Source: Streptomyces leeuwenhoekii (GTDB lineage: Bacteria; Actinomycetota; Actinomycetes; Streptomycetales; Streptomycetaceae). From it: DNA of 64,000 nt. Positions 42,478-53,563 of the stretch are shown here, one piece after another (position 1 is the stretch's first letter; each line of letters starts with the position of its first letter). A model generated the notes under the pieces. That model did no database searches. It was not told where the DNA came from and saw nothing but the letters and a program-made list of their open reading frames with translations. A program made the position numbers and the translations under genes. The stretch is from positions 1,178,001-1,242,000 of the forward strand of contig NZ_LN831790.1 in assembly GCF_001013905.1 (NCBI RefSeq), in the 5' to 3' direction.

Positions 42478-42779
42478 GAAGGACGCTCCAGTCAGCGTGA
42501 GGATGCCCGGCGCTGTCGTCGTGCGCCGGGTGGGAGGGGGTGGTGCGTGGGGGGATGTGCCGTGCGTGGGGGGGTGCGTGCCGTGCGTGGGGTGTCTGCT
42601 GTGCGCCACCAGGCTCGCCGACGCCGTGCGGGCCGGGCATCACCAGCTCCGGTAGTCCTGGCCCGGGGCCCGCCCGCCCTACAAGGACGAGGGATGCCGC
42701 CCGCGCGGGCCGCTCCTAGCATGGCTGCCCGGTGCGGCCGGAGCCAGTCCTTCCAACAGCGCTGACCTGTGAGGTTTCC
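42478..42779. promoter_or_regulatory. Divergent promoter region with G-rich repeat
   Basis: About 300 bases between the acyltransferase and FAD-hydroxylase genes. It holds the GTGCCGTGCGTGGGG repeats and the TGTGAGG binding site of the hydroxylase. Individual promoters are not clear. Confidence 0.4.
42543..42594. repeat. G-rich imperfect tandem repeat
   Basis: About three copies of GTGCCGTGCGTGGGG with variable G runs of 4-7. It has enough G runs to form a quadruplex on the plus strand. Confidence 0.6.
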
Positions 42780-44381
42780 TTGACGGACGCGGACGTCGTC
42801 GACGTCGTCATCGTGGGCAACGGACCGATCGGCGCCACCCTGTCGGTGCTGCTCGCCCAGCAGGGCCGACGGGTCACCGTGCTGGAGCGCCGCCCGCGCC
42901 CCTACCGGCTGCCCCGGGCGACCAGTTTCGACGGGGAGACCGCCCGGCTCCTGGCCGGTACCGGGATCGGCCCGGAGCTGGGCCGGGTCACCGAACCCGC
43001 CAACGGCTACCAGTGGCAGACCGCGTCCGGTCAGGTGCTGCTGGACATCGCGTTCAGCACGGCCGGGCCCTACGGCTGGCCGGACGCCAGCACCATGCAC
43101 CAGCCGGCCCTGGAGGAGCTGCTCGCGGCCAGGGCGGCGGCGCTGCCCGGCGTCACGGTGCTGCGCGGGCACGAGGTCGTGCGGATCGCCGAGGGCGCGG
43201 AGCGGGTGGAGGTGACCGCCACCGACGACGACGGGGCGACGCATGTCGTCACGGCGCGGTGGGTGGTCGGCTGCGACGGCGCCAACAGCTTCGTCCGCGA
43301 CCACCTCGACGTCCCCGTCACGGACCTCGGGTTCTCCTACGAGTGGCTGCTGTGCGACGTCGAACTCCACGAGCCGCGCGCCTTCGTGCCGACCAATGTG
43401 CAGCTGTGCGACCCGGCCCGGCCCACGACGCTGGTGGGCAGCGGCCCCGGGCGCAGGCGCTGGGAGTTCATGCGGCTGCCGGGCGAGAGCGCCGCCGAGT
43501 TGAACCGTCCGGAGACGGCGTGGAAGCTGCTGGCGCCGTTCGGTGTCACCCCGGCCACGGCGACCCTGCTGCGCAGCACCACCTACATCTTCCAGGCCCG
43601 ATGGGCCGACCGGTGGCGGTCGGGACGTGTGCTGCTCGCCGGTGACGCGGCCCATCTGATGCCGCCGTTCGCCGGGCAGGGCATGTGCTCCGGCATCCGG
43701 GACGTCGTCAACCTGGCCTGGAAACTGGATCTGACGCTGCGCGGCCTGGCGGACGACTCGGTCCTGGACAGCTACGAGGAGGAGCGCCGCGCCCACGTGC
43801 GGGAGTCGATCCTGGCGTCGGTGCAGCTGGGCCGGGTGATCTGTGTGACCGACCCGGCGGCCGCCGCCGAGCGGGACGCCACCGTGCTGGCCGGCCGCCG
43901 GGGCCGGGGTCCGGCGCGCCCGGAACCGGCGAAGCCGCTCACCGGCGGCCTGCTGCACCGGCGGCCGGGGGCGGCGGCACCGGAGCCGCCCGCGGGTGCG
44001 GTGGTACCGCAGGGGCGGGTGCGGGCGGGCGGCCGTACCGGGTTGTTCGACGAGGTCGTCGGCCGGGGTTTGGTGCTGCTGTGCGCCGGCGACGCGCACA
44101 CCGCGCTCGACGAGGCGCGGCTCGCCTTCCTCGCCGGGCTGCGGACGCACGTGGTGCCGCTGTTGCCGTCCGGCACGGAGTCCGGCGGGCCCGGCGAGCA
44201 GGGCGTGGTGGACGTGGACGACGTCTATCTGCCGTATCTGGCGCGGCTCTCGGCGACCTCCCTGCTGGTCCGCCCGGACTGTCACGTGTTCGGCGCCGCG
44301 GACGGCCCGGCCGGTCTGCGGGAACTCGTCGACGCCCTGCGGGACCAGCTGGGGGCGACGCGTACCGCGGGAATTCGGTGA
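42780..44381 (+). CDS. FAD-dependent aromatic hydroxylase (Rif-Orf19 type)
   Basis: The 533-residue protein starts at TTG 42780, five bases after GAGG. It is a class A flavin monooxygenase with VVIVGNGPIGATLSVLLAQQ (FAD fold), VVGCDGANSFVRDHLDVP (DG motif) and RVLLAGDAAHLMPPFAGQGM (GD motif), plus a C-terminal thioredoxin-like domain, as in MhpA-type 3-(3-hydroxyphenyl)propionate hydroxylases. In rifamycin and related clusters the corresponding enzyme hydroxylates the AHBA ring during chain growth so that the naphthalene ring can close. Its presence argues for a naphthalenic rather than benzenic ansamycin. Confidence 0.88.
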   Translation: MTDADVVDVVIVGNGPIGATLSVLLAQQGRRVTVLERRPRPYRLPRATSFDGETARLLAGTGIGPELGRVTEPANGYQWQTASGQVLLDIAFSTAGPYGWPDASTMHQPALEELLAARAAALPGVTVLRGHEVVRIAEGAERVEVTATDDDGATHVVTARWVVGCDGANSFVRDHLDVPVTDLGFSYEWLLCDVELHEPRAFVPTNVQLCDPARPTTLVGSGPGRRRWEFMRLPGESAAELNRPETAWKLLAPFGVTPATATLLRSTTYIFQARWADRWRSGRVLLAGDAAHLMPPFAGQGMCSGIRDVVNLAWKLDLTLRGLADDSVLDSYEEERRAHVRESILASVQLGRVICVTDPAAAAERDATVLAGRRGRGPARPEPAKPLTGGLLHRRPGAAAPEPPAGAVVPQGRVRAGGRTGLFDEVVGRGLVLLCAGDAHTALDEARLAFLAGLRTHVVPLLPSGTESGGPGEQGVVDVDDVYLPYLARLSATSLLVRPDCHVFGAADGPAGLRELVDALRDQLGATRTAGIR

Positions 44382-44460
44382 CATGAATTCCGCCCAGAGT
44401 CGGATGAGTTGAGCACTCCCCTTGTTTTCCTTTCCGAAGTTTTGCGGATGAGAAAGTCGG

Positions 44461-44466
44461 TAGGTT
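44461..44466 (+). promoter_or_regulatory. Possible -10 of a leaderless transcript for the luciferase-like gene
   Basis: TAGGTT ends 6 bases before ATG 44473, which has no ribosome binding site. Transcription would start at or next to the ATG. Confidence 0.4.
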
Positions 44467-44472
44467 CACGCT

Positions 44473-45360
44473 ATGACCGCTGAGACGAAGCCGTTCCGAT
44501 TCTGTGTCGACATGGTCGCCCCCACCTCGCGCAGTGAGTGGATCGAGAAATGCCGTAAGGCCGAGGACCTCGGGTACGACGTCCTCGGGGTGGCCGATCA
44601 TCTGGGCATGCCCGCGCCGTTCCCGTCGCTGGTGCTGGCCGCCGAGCACACCGAGCGCATCCGGCTCACCACGTTCGTCCTGAACGCCGGTTTCTACAAT
44701 CCGGCGCTGCTCGCGCGGGAGGTCACCGGCACCGACCAGTTGACGGACGGCCGGCTCGAATTCGGCATCGGCGCCGGGTATGTGGAGGCCGAGTTCGACG
44801 CGGCGGGGATTCCCTTCCCGTCGCCCCGCGAGCGGCTGGACCATCTGGAGCGGACGGTCAAGGAGCTGAAGCGGCTCTACGGCGACCCGGAGCACAAGCC
44901 GCAGCCGGTGCAGAAGCCCGGTCCGCCACTGTTGATGGGCGGGCGCGGCGACCGGCTGCTGAGGCTCGCCGCCGAGCACGCGGACAGCATCGGGTTCATC
45001 GGCACGTCCGCGAACACGGAGCGGATGTCGCTGGCGAGCCGGGCGGAACTGGCCGAGCGCATCGACTTCACCAAGGCCGCGCTCGGCGCCCGCGCGCCGC
45101 AGGTGGAGCTGAACGTCCTCGCCCACTTCGTGCGGATCACCGACGACCGCCGGGCGGCGCTGGAGGAGCTGCACCAGCTGATGCCGGATCTGACGGTGGA
45201 GCAGCTCGGGGAGCTGCCGACCGTGCTGGTCGGCACGGCCACCGAGGTCGCCGAGCAGATCCTCGCCCACCGGGAGAGCCTGGGGATCAGCTACTACACC
45301 GTGATCGAGCACAACCTGGAGGCGCTCGCCCCGGTGATCGAGCTGCTGCACGGCAAGTAG
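44473..45360 (+). CDS. Luciferase-like (F420/FMN) monooxygenase
   Basis: The 295-residue protein starts at ATG 44473. It is an LLM-class TIM barrel: FRFCVDMVAPTSRSEWIEKC, GYDVLGVADHLGMPAPFPSL, IRLTTFVLNAGFYNPALLAR, GRLEFGIGAGYVEAEFDAAG and PPLLMGGRGDRLLRLAAEHA. The wording is that of the F420-dependent 'LLM class' branch. Such enzymes occur in several naphthalenic ansamycin clusters, where Baeyer-Villiger-type oxidation of the ansa chain has been proposed. A similar late oxidation here is an inference. It follows the FAD hydroxylase by 91 bases but seems to have its own promoter. Confidence 0.85.
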   Translation: MTAETKPFRFCVDMVAPTSRSEWIEKCRKAEDLGYDVLGVADHLGMPAPFPSLVLAAEHTERIRLTTFVLNAGFYNPALLAREVTGTDQLTDGRLEFGIGAGYVEAEFDAAGIPFPSPRERLDHLERTVKELKRLYGDPEHKPQPVQKPGPPLLMGGRGDRLLRLAAEHADSIGFIGTSANTERMSLASRAELAERIDFTKAALGARAPQVELNVLAHFVRITDDRRAALEELHQLMPDLTVEQLGELPTVLVGTATEVAEQILAHRESLGISYYTVIEHNLEALAPVIELLHGK

Positions 45361-45380
45361 CCCACCGCCCTGTACGACCT

Positions 45381-45414
45381 CGACCCCGCCGCGACCCGAG
45401 GTGCGGCGGGGTCG
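45381..45414. terminator. Bidirectional terminator between LLM gene and rifN
   Basis: A perfect 12-base stem (CGACCCCGCCGC and complement) with a 10-base loop sits in the gap between the convergent genes. Confidence 0.85.
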
Positions 45415-45439
45415 CGGTCTGGGCGGGGACCGGCGGTCG

Positions 45440-46363
45440 TCAGGTCCCGGCGCCGTCCGGTTCCGGCGCGGTCAGCCGGGCCAGGGTGACCGCGCCGCGC
45501 AGGGAGGACAGCGGGCCGAGGGTGGCCGGGGCGACCGGGAGCGGGGGCAGACCGGGCCGGGACAGGTCGGCGAGGTGGGCGGAGACCCGCGGGACGAGGC
45601 CGGGCAGGCCGACCGCGAAGCCGCCGCCGATCAGGGCGCGCCGGGGGTGGAGGAGTTCCTGGACGCCGGTGATCGCCGCGGCCAGGGCGCGGGCTGTCTC
45701 GTCGACCGCGGTGACGGCCCACGGCCGGTGCTCGCCGAGGGCGTGGCGCAGGGTGTCGTAGGTGACGGTGGTGCCGCGCAGTTCGGCGGCGCGGCGCAGC
45801 GTGGCCGGTCCGGAGGCGAGGGCCTGGAGGCAGCCGCGGCGGCCGCAGACGCAGGGCACGCCGCCCCGCTCGACGATCAGGTGCCCGATCTCGAAGGAGC
45901 CGCGGCCCGGACCGGGGCAGGGCGCGCCGCGCAGCACGAGACCGCCGCCGACGCCGGTGCCGACGCCGACGTAGAGGAGGTCGTCGCAGCCGGAGGCCCG
46001 CGCCTCGGCGAGCGCGCCGAGGTCGCCGTCGTCCGCCCAGGCGACGGCCGTCTCGGGGAACAGTGCCCGCAGCGACGCCGCTACGTCGAGCCCGGTCCAC
46101 TCGGGGCGGCTGGGCCAGGCGGTGACCCGGCCGTCGGGTGCGACGGTCGCGGGCAGGGCGACGCCGACCGCCCGCAGCGGCGCGCCGATGCGGGCGCGCA
46201 GGGCGCCCACGTGGTCGGCGAGCTGGGCGAGGTCCCGGGCGGCGCTGTGCCGTGGTGCCCAGGGGAAAGCGGTCTCCTCGACGCCTCCGGTGGTGTTCTC
46301 GGCGCGCAGGGCGACCTTGGTGCCGCCGATGTCGACGCCGAGCCAGTGCGGGTGGCCGTCCAC
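45440..46363 (-). CDS. rifN: ROK-family kinase of the aminoshikimate (kanosamine) branch
   Basis: The 307-residue kinase starts at GTG 46363, four bases after the rifM stop. It has WLGVDIGGTKVALRAE (phosphate loop), YVGVGTGVGGGLVLRG and the ROK zinc motif GHLIVERGGVPCVCGRRGCL. RifN phosphorylates kanosamine at C6 and so commits the amino sugar to aminoDAHP formation (established for rifamycin). It is the last gene of the AHBA run, ending at the strong terminator. Nearly all RifN hallmarks are present and nothing is truncated. Confidence 0.92.
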   Translation of the reverse strand: MDGHPHWLGVDIGGTKVALRAENTTGGVEETAFPWAPRHSAARDLAQLADHVGALRARIGAPLRAVGVALPATVAPDGRVTAWPSRPEWTGLDVAASLRALFPETAVAWADDGDLGALAEARASGCDDLLYVGVGTGVGGGLVLRGAPCPGPGRGSFEIGHLIVERGGVPCVCGRRGCLQALASGPATLRRAAELRGTTVTYDTLRHALGEHRPWAVTAVDETARALAAAITGVQELLHPRRALIGGGFAVGLPGLVPRVSAHLADLSRPGLPPLPVAPATLGPLSSLRGAVTLARLTAPEPDGAGT

Positions 46364-46367
46364 GGGG

Positions 46368-47066
46368 TCAGCGGGCGGGCAGGGACGCGCAGAGGGCGAG
46401 CAGGTCGGCGGGGCGCCGCAGCACCATGTCGGGGCCGGCGGCGAGCAGTTCGTCCACGTCGTGGGGCGGCGCCCACAGCGCGGCGGCGGAGGCGACGCCG
46501 GCACCGCGGGCGCTGGCGAGGTCGGTCGGGGCATCCCCGACCATGACGGCCTCCTCGGCGGGTACGTCCAGCAGCTCCAGTGCCCGCAGCACCATGTCGG
46601 GGGCGGGTTTGGGCCGGGCGACCTCGTCGGAGCCGATGACGTGCGCGAAGAACGGCAGCAGGCCCAGCCGGTCGAGCAGGGAGCGGGCGCGCGGGCCGCT
46701 CTTGCCGGTGGCGACGGCGAGCCGCAGGCCGCGCACCCGCAGGGTGAGCAGGAGTTCGACGACGCCGTCGAAGACGGTCACCCGGTCGGCGAGGCGGTAG
46801 CTCTCGCGGACGAACGGCTCCTCCATCTCCAGCGGCAGGCCCATGATCCGCATGATGTCCGGGAAGTAGCGGCCCAGGTGGCGCCGGTACTCCTCGAAGG
46901 GGGCGGGGCCGTCGCCGACGACTTCGGCGTAGGCGAGGGCGAACGCCTCGCTCATCACGGCGAAGCTGTCGACGATCACGCCGTCGAGGTCGAAGACGAC
47001 GGCGCGGCGGGGCGGTACGAGCGGGTCGGCCGCGGTGGCGGGCCGCCCGACCGTGGAGACTGCCAT
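46368..47066 (-). CDS. rifM: HAD-family phosphatase of AHBA synthesis
   Basis: The 232-residue enzyme shows the HAD motifs AVVFDLDGVIVDSF (nucleophile Asp), LRLAVATGKSG, ARPKPAPDMVL (Lys) and AVMVGDAPTDLASA (metal Asp). RifM removes phosphate from a sugar phosphate on the way to kanosamine. It lies between rifL and rifN as in rifamycin. The start ATG 47066 is preceded by GAGAAAGG. Confidence 0.92.
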   Translation of the reverse strand: MAVSTVGRPATAADPLVPPRRAVVFDLDGVIVDSFAVMSEAFALAYAEVVGDGPAPFEEYRRHLGRYFPDIMRIMGLPLEMEEPFVRESYRLADRVTVFDGVVELLLTLRVRGLRLAVATGKSGPRARSLLDRLGLLPFFAHVIGSDEVARPKPAPDMVLRALELLDVPAEEAVMVGDAPTDLASARGAGVASAAALWAPPHDVDELLAAGPDMVLRRPADLLALCASLPAR

Positions 47067-47099
47067 GGGGGGACCTTTCTCCTGGTGCGCGGCGGGCCG

Positions 47100-48176
47100 C
47101 TACGGGTGGGCGGGCGCGGTCCGCCGGGGGCGCGCCGAGCGCGCCGCTGTGTAGAAGCGTTCGATCGCGTGGACGATCGGGCGGGCCTCGGCGATGGCCC
47201 GGCCGCGCCGCCCGGCATCGTCGGGCAGGGCGGCGAGCGCGTCGAGCTGCCGCCGGTATTCGGTGCCGACCGGCTCGGACGGTACGGCGATCCGGGTGGT
47301 GGTGCCCTCCCGGGTGACGGTGAGGACGGGTTCGGGCTCCCGGTTGGGGCTGAAGCCGAACGTGCAGCGCAGCTCGGCGGTGCCGGAGCTGCCCTCGACG
47401 CGGATGCGGGTGACGTCGCGTGCCTGGTGGGAGGCCCAGCCGGCGCGCAGGGAGACGGAGACGCCGTCGTCGCGGACGAGGAAGCCGCGTGCGGTGTCCT
47501 CCACGTCGGCGGTGTCGGCGCCGGGAGCGTCCTGCCGCCAGGTGGCGCGCCAGGCGGCGGCGTTGACGAAGTCGGCCGAGGTCACGCCGGTCACCTGGGT
47601 GAAGGGGGCCGGGCCGAGCAGGAAGGCGAGGGTGTCCAGGAGGTGCCAGCCGAGGTCGAGCAGGGCTCCCCCGCCGGCCTGGTCACGCCGGGTGAACCAG
47701 CCGCCCGCCCGCGGGACGCCGCGGGACCTGACCCAGCTGAGATCGGCGTGCCGGATGTCACCGAGGCCGGGCAGGAGCCGCCGCAGGGCCTGGACGTCGG
47801 CGCGGTGGCAGGCGGCGCTGCCGGCGAGCAGAGTGCCGCCGCCACGTTCGGCCGCGGCCAGGGCGTCGGCCTCGGCGGTGGTCAGGCAGACGGGTTTCTC
47901 CAGGAAGACGTCGATCCCCTGGGCGAGGAGGGCGCCGGCGACGTCGGCGTGCAGGTGGTTGGGGACCGCGACGACGGCCAGGTCGACCGTGTGCGCGGTG
48001 AGCGCGGCCACGCCGGGGTGGACGGCGATGCCGGTGGCCTCGGCGAACGCGGTGCGGGTGGCAAGGTCGGCGTCGACGGCGGCGACGACCTGGTAGCCGG
48101 TGTGCTCGCGCAGCCGGGGCAGCCACAACTCCCGGCCGGCCCAGCCGAGGCCGACCAGGGCGACGCGCGCGCTCAC
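47100..48176 (-). CDS. rifL: Gfo/Idh/MocA oxidoreductase of AHBA synthesis
   Basis: The 358-residue enzyme begins at GTG 48176, overlapping the rifK stop (GTGA). An N-terminal NAD fold (VALVGLGWAGRELWLPRLRE; LAVVAVPNHLHADVAGALLA; VFLEKPVCLTTAEADALAAA) with the conserved E-K-P is joined to the Gfo/Idh catalytic domain (GGALLDLGWHLLDTLAFLLG). RifL oxidises C3 of UDP-glucose or a related sugar so that RifK can transaminate it, a step toward kanosamine. Translational coupling to rifK fits the known RifK-RifL complex. Confidence 0.93.
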   Translation of the reverse strand: MSARVALVGLGWAGRELWLPRLREHTGYQVVAAVDADLATRTAFAEATGIAVHPGVAALTAHTVDLAVVAVPNHLHADVAGALLAQGIDVFLEKPVCLTTAEADALAAAERGGGTLLAGSAACHRADVQALRRLLPGLGDIRHADLSWVRSRGVPRAGGWFTRRDQAGGGALLDLGWHLLDTLAFLLGPAPFTQVTGVTSADFVNAAAWRATWRQDAPGADTADVEDTARGFLVRDDGVSVSLRAGWASHQARDVTRIRVEGSSGTAELRCTFGFSPNREPEPVLTVTREGTTTRIAVPSEPVGTEYRRQLDALAALPDDAGRRGRAIAEARPIVHAIERFYTAARSARPRRTAPAHP

Positions 48177-49333
48177 GCGCGGGCCACGAGGTCGGCGATG
48201 ATCTCGGCGGTGGCGTGCATCTCCGCTTCCCCGGCGAGCAGGACGCGGTGGTGCAGCCAGACGCAGTCCTGGCTGATGGCTTCGGTGTGGGGGCAGCGGG
48301 CGGCGATGGCGTCGGGGGTCTCGTCGGGTGCGCCGATCTCCCAGAAGGCGTCGGTGCGGTAGATCGCGCGGAACGCGGCGAACGCGGGCAGGCCCGCCTC
48401 CACGAGCCGGTCGACCAGGGCGTTGCGCCGCTCCTCGCCGAGGCCGGGGACCCGGAACATCGCCATGTAGTGCGACTTGCGGTCCACGCGCACGTCGCCG
48501 CCCTGCGGGACGACGCCGTCGATGGCGGCGAGCAGCCGGGACAGCAGGGTCCAGCGCTCCTCCCGCAGGGCGATCTGCTGGTCGAGGCGGCTCAGCTGGG
48601 CGCGCAGCACGGCCGCGGAGAACTCGTTCATGCGCAGGTTGGAGCCCGCGGTGCGGTGCAGGTAGCGGCGGTCGTCGCGGGGGCGGCCGCAGCTGTGCCG
48701 CAGGAACGCCGCCTCGTACAGCTCCGTGTCCGGGAAGAGGAGGGCGCCGCCCTCGCCGGCGGTCATCAGCTTGCCGTTCTGGAAGCTGAACGCGGCGACG
48801 CTGCCCAGTTCACCGACGCGTTTGCCCTGCCAGCGGGCACCGTGGGCGTGAGCGGCGTCCTGGAGCAGGGGGACCCCGGTGTCGGCGGAGATCTTCGCCA
48901 GGGCGTCCATGTCCGCGATGAGCCCGGCCATGTGCACCGGCATGATGGCGCGGGTGCGGGGGGTGACGGCGGCGGCGACCGCGGCGGCGTCGATGCAGTA
49001 GGTGTCCGGGTGGACGTCGACGGGGACGGCGACGGCGCCGAGCCGCTGGGCGGCCTGCGAGGAGGAGATGAAGGTGAAGGCCGGCACGATGACTTCGGTG
49101 CCCGGGCCGACGCCCAGGCATTGCAGGGCGAGTTCCAGCGCGTGGGTGCCGTTGGTGACCGCCAGCGCGTGGGGGGCGCCGTGGTGCTCGGCGAACTCCC
49201 GCTCGAAGGAGTCGACCTCGTCGCCGCCCATGCGCCACCACTGGCCCTGTTCCAGCGCACGGATCAGGCCGTCCCGCTCGGTCTCGTCGTACTGAGGCCA
49301 GCGGGGGAATTCTGGTGCCTGTCGCGCGTTCAT
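48173..49333 (-). CDS. rifK: AHBA synthase / aminotransferase
   Basis: The 386-residue PLP enzyme starts at ATG 49333, five bases after GGAGAG; a longer in-frame start is unlikely. It has NARQAPEFPRWPQYDETERD at the start, VTNGTHALELALQCLG, PAFTFISSSQAAQRLGAVAV, LLQDAAHAHGARW, SFQNGKLMTAGEGGALLF with the PLP lysine and GSNLRMNEFSAAVLRAQL. AHBA synthase aromatises aminodehydroshikimate to 3-amino-5-hydroxybenzoic acid and, with RifL, also makes the 3-amino sugar. It is the diagnostic gene of ansamycin and mitomycin clusters. The 180-base spacer to rifI may contain its promoter. Confidence 0.96.
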   Translation of the reverse strand: MNARQAPEFPRWPQYDETERDGLIRALEQGQWWRMGGDEVDSFEREFAEHHGAPHALAVTNGTHALELALQCLGVGPGTEVIVPAFTFISSSQAAQRLGAVAVPVDVHPDTYCIDAAAVAAAVTPRTRAIMPVHMAGLIADMDALAKISADTGVPLLQDAAHAHGARWQGKRVGELGSVAAFSFQNGKLMTAGEGGALLFPDTELYEAAFLRHSCGRPRDDRRYLHRTAGSNLRMNEFSAAVLRAQLSRLDQQIALREERWTLLSRLLAAIDGVVPQGGDVRVDRKSHYMAMFRVPGLGEERRNALVDRLVEAGLPAFAAFRAIYRTDAFWEIGAPDETPDAIAARCPHTEAISQDCVWLHHRVLLAGEAEMHATAEIIADLVARA

Positions 49334-49513
49334 GTCTCTCCGAATCTCCACTGGGGTCCCATTGAGGAAATGAGGGAACGACGGCCGGACGGTCGGACGG
49401 TCGGGAATGGGGCAGTCGATCCTGTGCCCCGCAGCAGAATAGGGCGGTGCCGGGGAACTGCCGTATCCCTCGGGCTGGTAGTCGCCGTCGAGCCGCTCCG
49501 AGGGGTGGCGTTC

Positions 49514-50320
49514 TCAGTGGTCGAGGCCGAAGAACGCGCGGTAGGAGTCGAGTTGACCGTCGAGCATGTGAATTCCGTGGTGGACGACGTGGCCGAGTTC
49601 CGCCGCTTCGCGCAGCAGCCGGGTCTCGCGCGGTTTCATGATGATGTCGGCGACGACGCTGCCCGGCGGCAGCAGCTCCGGGCGGAACGGCAGCGGATCG
49701 TCGGGCCGCAGCCCGAGCGGGGTGGCGTTGACGGCGAGGCGGGCGCCGTCGAGGAGGGGTGCGGCGGAGGTGACGGTGCGGCCGGGCCAGTGCCGGTCGA
49801 GGCGGGCGCGCAGCGCCTCCCGTTTCGCGGTGTCCGGGTCGCATACCGCGAGCCGCTCCGCCCCGGCCGCCAGCAGCGCGGCGGCGATGGCGCTGCCCGC
49901 GCCTCCGGCGCCGGCGAGGGCGACGTGCGCGCCCGCCGGGTCGTGGCCGGCGCTTGTGAGGCCGGTGACGAAGCCGAGGCCGTCGAAGTTCTCCGCGTAC
50001 CAGTGGCCGTCGGCCTCCCGGCGCAGCGCGTTGGCGCTGCCGGTGATCTCCACCGTCGGGCTGTGCCGGTCGGCGAGGTCGACGACGGCCGTCTTGTGCG
50101 GCACGGTGACGAAGATGCCGTCGAGGTTACCGATGTGCCGCAGCCCGTCGACGATCCGCCGCAGTTGCGCCGGTTCGGCGTGCACGGGGACCAGCACCGC
50201 GTCGATGCCGAGCCGGGCGAAGAGCGGGTTCATCAGCGCGGGCGACTGGACCTGGGTGACGGGGTCGCCGAGGACGACGTACAGCCGGGTGGTGCCGCTG
50301 ATCGGCGGGTTGTCGGTCAT
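49514..50320 (-). CDS. rifI: Aminoquinate/shikimate-type dehydrogenase
   Basis: The 268-residue enzyme starts at ATG 50320, six bases after GAAAGG. Shikimate dehydrogenase features: LYVVLGDPVTQVQSPALMNP, IFVTVPHKTAVVDLADRHSP with the catalytic Lys, AENFDGLGFVTGL with the substrate Asp, the NAD(P) loop ALAGAGGAGSAIAAALLAAG and NATPLGLRPDDPL. RifI interconverts aminoquinate and aminodehydroquinate; it is not essential for AHBA in rifamycin but always accompanies the cluster. Three imperfect repeats separate it from rifH. Confidence 0.92.
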   Translation of the reverse strand: MTDNPPISGTTRLYVVLGDPVTQVQSPALMNPLFARLGIDAVLVPVHAEPAQLRRIVDGLRHIGNLDGIFVTVPHKTAVVDLADRHSPTVEITGSANALRREADGHWYAENFDGLGFVTGLTSAGHDPAGAHVALAGAGGAGSAIAAALLAAGAERLAVCDPDTAKREALRARLDRHWPGRTVTSAAPLLDGARLAVNATPLGLRPDDPLPFRPELLPPGSVVADIIMKPRETRLLREAAELGHVVHHGIHMLDGQLDSYRAFFGLDH

Positions 50321-50330
50321 CACAAGCCTT

Positions 50331-50389
50331 TCGGGGTCCTTGCGGGCGCTTCGAGGTCCTTGCCTGCGGGCCTTCGGGGGTCCGTGCGG

Positions 50390-50390
<1 letters not shown>
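50331..50390. repeat. Three imperfect direct repeats between rifH and rifI
   Basis: About 20-base units beginning TCGGGGTCCTTGC, TCGAGGTCCTTGC and TCGGGGGTCCGTGC. Probably recent slippage; they push rifI 69 bases away from rifH. Confidence 0.5.
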
Positions 50391-52709
<2,319 letters not shown>

Positions 52710-52713
<4 letters not shown>

Positions 52714-53519
52714 GAGGTCCCCCTTGTGTCGTCGGCCGGGGCCCTGTCGAGGTCGCCGGAGAGGATGCGGGACAGCAGGGCGCGGTGCTCGTCGTCGTCG
52801 GTGATGGTGCGCACCTGCTCACGGCCGTCGCGGACGGTGAGGTACCGGCGCTGCTTCAGCATGACCTGGCCGGTGCCGACGGCCCGCCCGCACAGGATCT
52901 CCTGGGTGTCGGAGCGGCCCGGGTCGGCCACCATGTGCCGGAACCGGTCCTCGAGCTCCTTCCAGTCGCTCCACCGGCGGGGCGTCAGGGTGAAGGTGTA
53001 GACGCCGCCCCAGCGGGTGGCCGCGCCCCGGCGTTGCAGCACGAGACCCGAGTCCCGCTCCACGAGCCGGAACTGGCTGCCGTACTGGGACTGCACGGTG
53101 TCGCAGACCCGCAGCGGCTCGAGGTAGGTGGGGCCGGGGTAGCCGACGTCCACCAGCCAGTCGGCGCCGTCCAGACGGACCCGGTTGAACATGTGCTCGA
53201 CCTCGGTGCCGAAGGTGTCGCGGCCCTCGGCGGTGCTGCCCGCGAGCAGCGTCACGTCGTAGCCCAGCTCCTTCAGCAGCCGGTGGAAGAGCCGGTTCAG
53301 GTGGTAGCAGGCGCCGCCCTGCCCGGCCGCGATGCTGCGGTCGAAGGCGGCGTCCTCGTCGAGGTCGACGACGTGCACGCCGTCGACGAGGGCGTAGGCG
53401 GCGCTGTTGTAGGGGATCGCCTGGAGGTGCCGTCTCTGGAGCCTGCGCAGCGTCGCGAGGTCCACGCCGGTCTCACCGGCGCAGCCGATCCGCCGGAGGT
53501 AGCCGTCCACGTCGAACAC
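52710..53519 (-). CDS. rifF: Amide synthase releasing the ansamycin macrolactam
   Basis: The 269-residue enzyme is of the arylamine N-acetyltransferase family. GTG 53519 (MFDVDGYLRRIG) is chosen because GGAG lies five bases before; the GTG two codons earlier overlaps that site. The catalytic triad is visible: Cys in GQGGACYHLNRLFHRLL, His in GTEVEHMFNRVRL and Asp in DWLVDVGYPGPTYLEP. RifF takes the finished chain from the last carrier protein and closes the amide with the AHBA nitrogen, which replaces a PKS thioesterase. It follows the PKS gene by 44 bases and starts the rifF-G-H run with four-base overlaps. Confidence 0.95.
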
Positions 53520-53563
53520 GTCCACTCCTCTCTGGGGGTTGTCTCGGGGCGGTCCTGGTCCGC

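Noticed and set aside
42541..42600. G-rich repeats considered as a CRISPR-like array
   Set aside because: Units are short, unspaced and imperfect; no spacers or cas genes are present.
41269..42609. Longer acyltransferase start adding 44 His/Pro-rich residues
   Set aside because: The extra residues come from a G-rich tandem repeat, and the internal GTG at 42477 has a proper binding site and family-like N terminus.
45381..45414. Hairpin considered as a riboswitch
   Set aside because: It is a simple symmetrical stem between convergent stop codons, as expected of a terminator.
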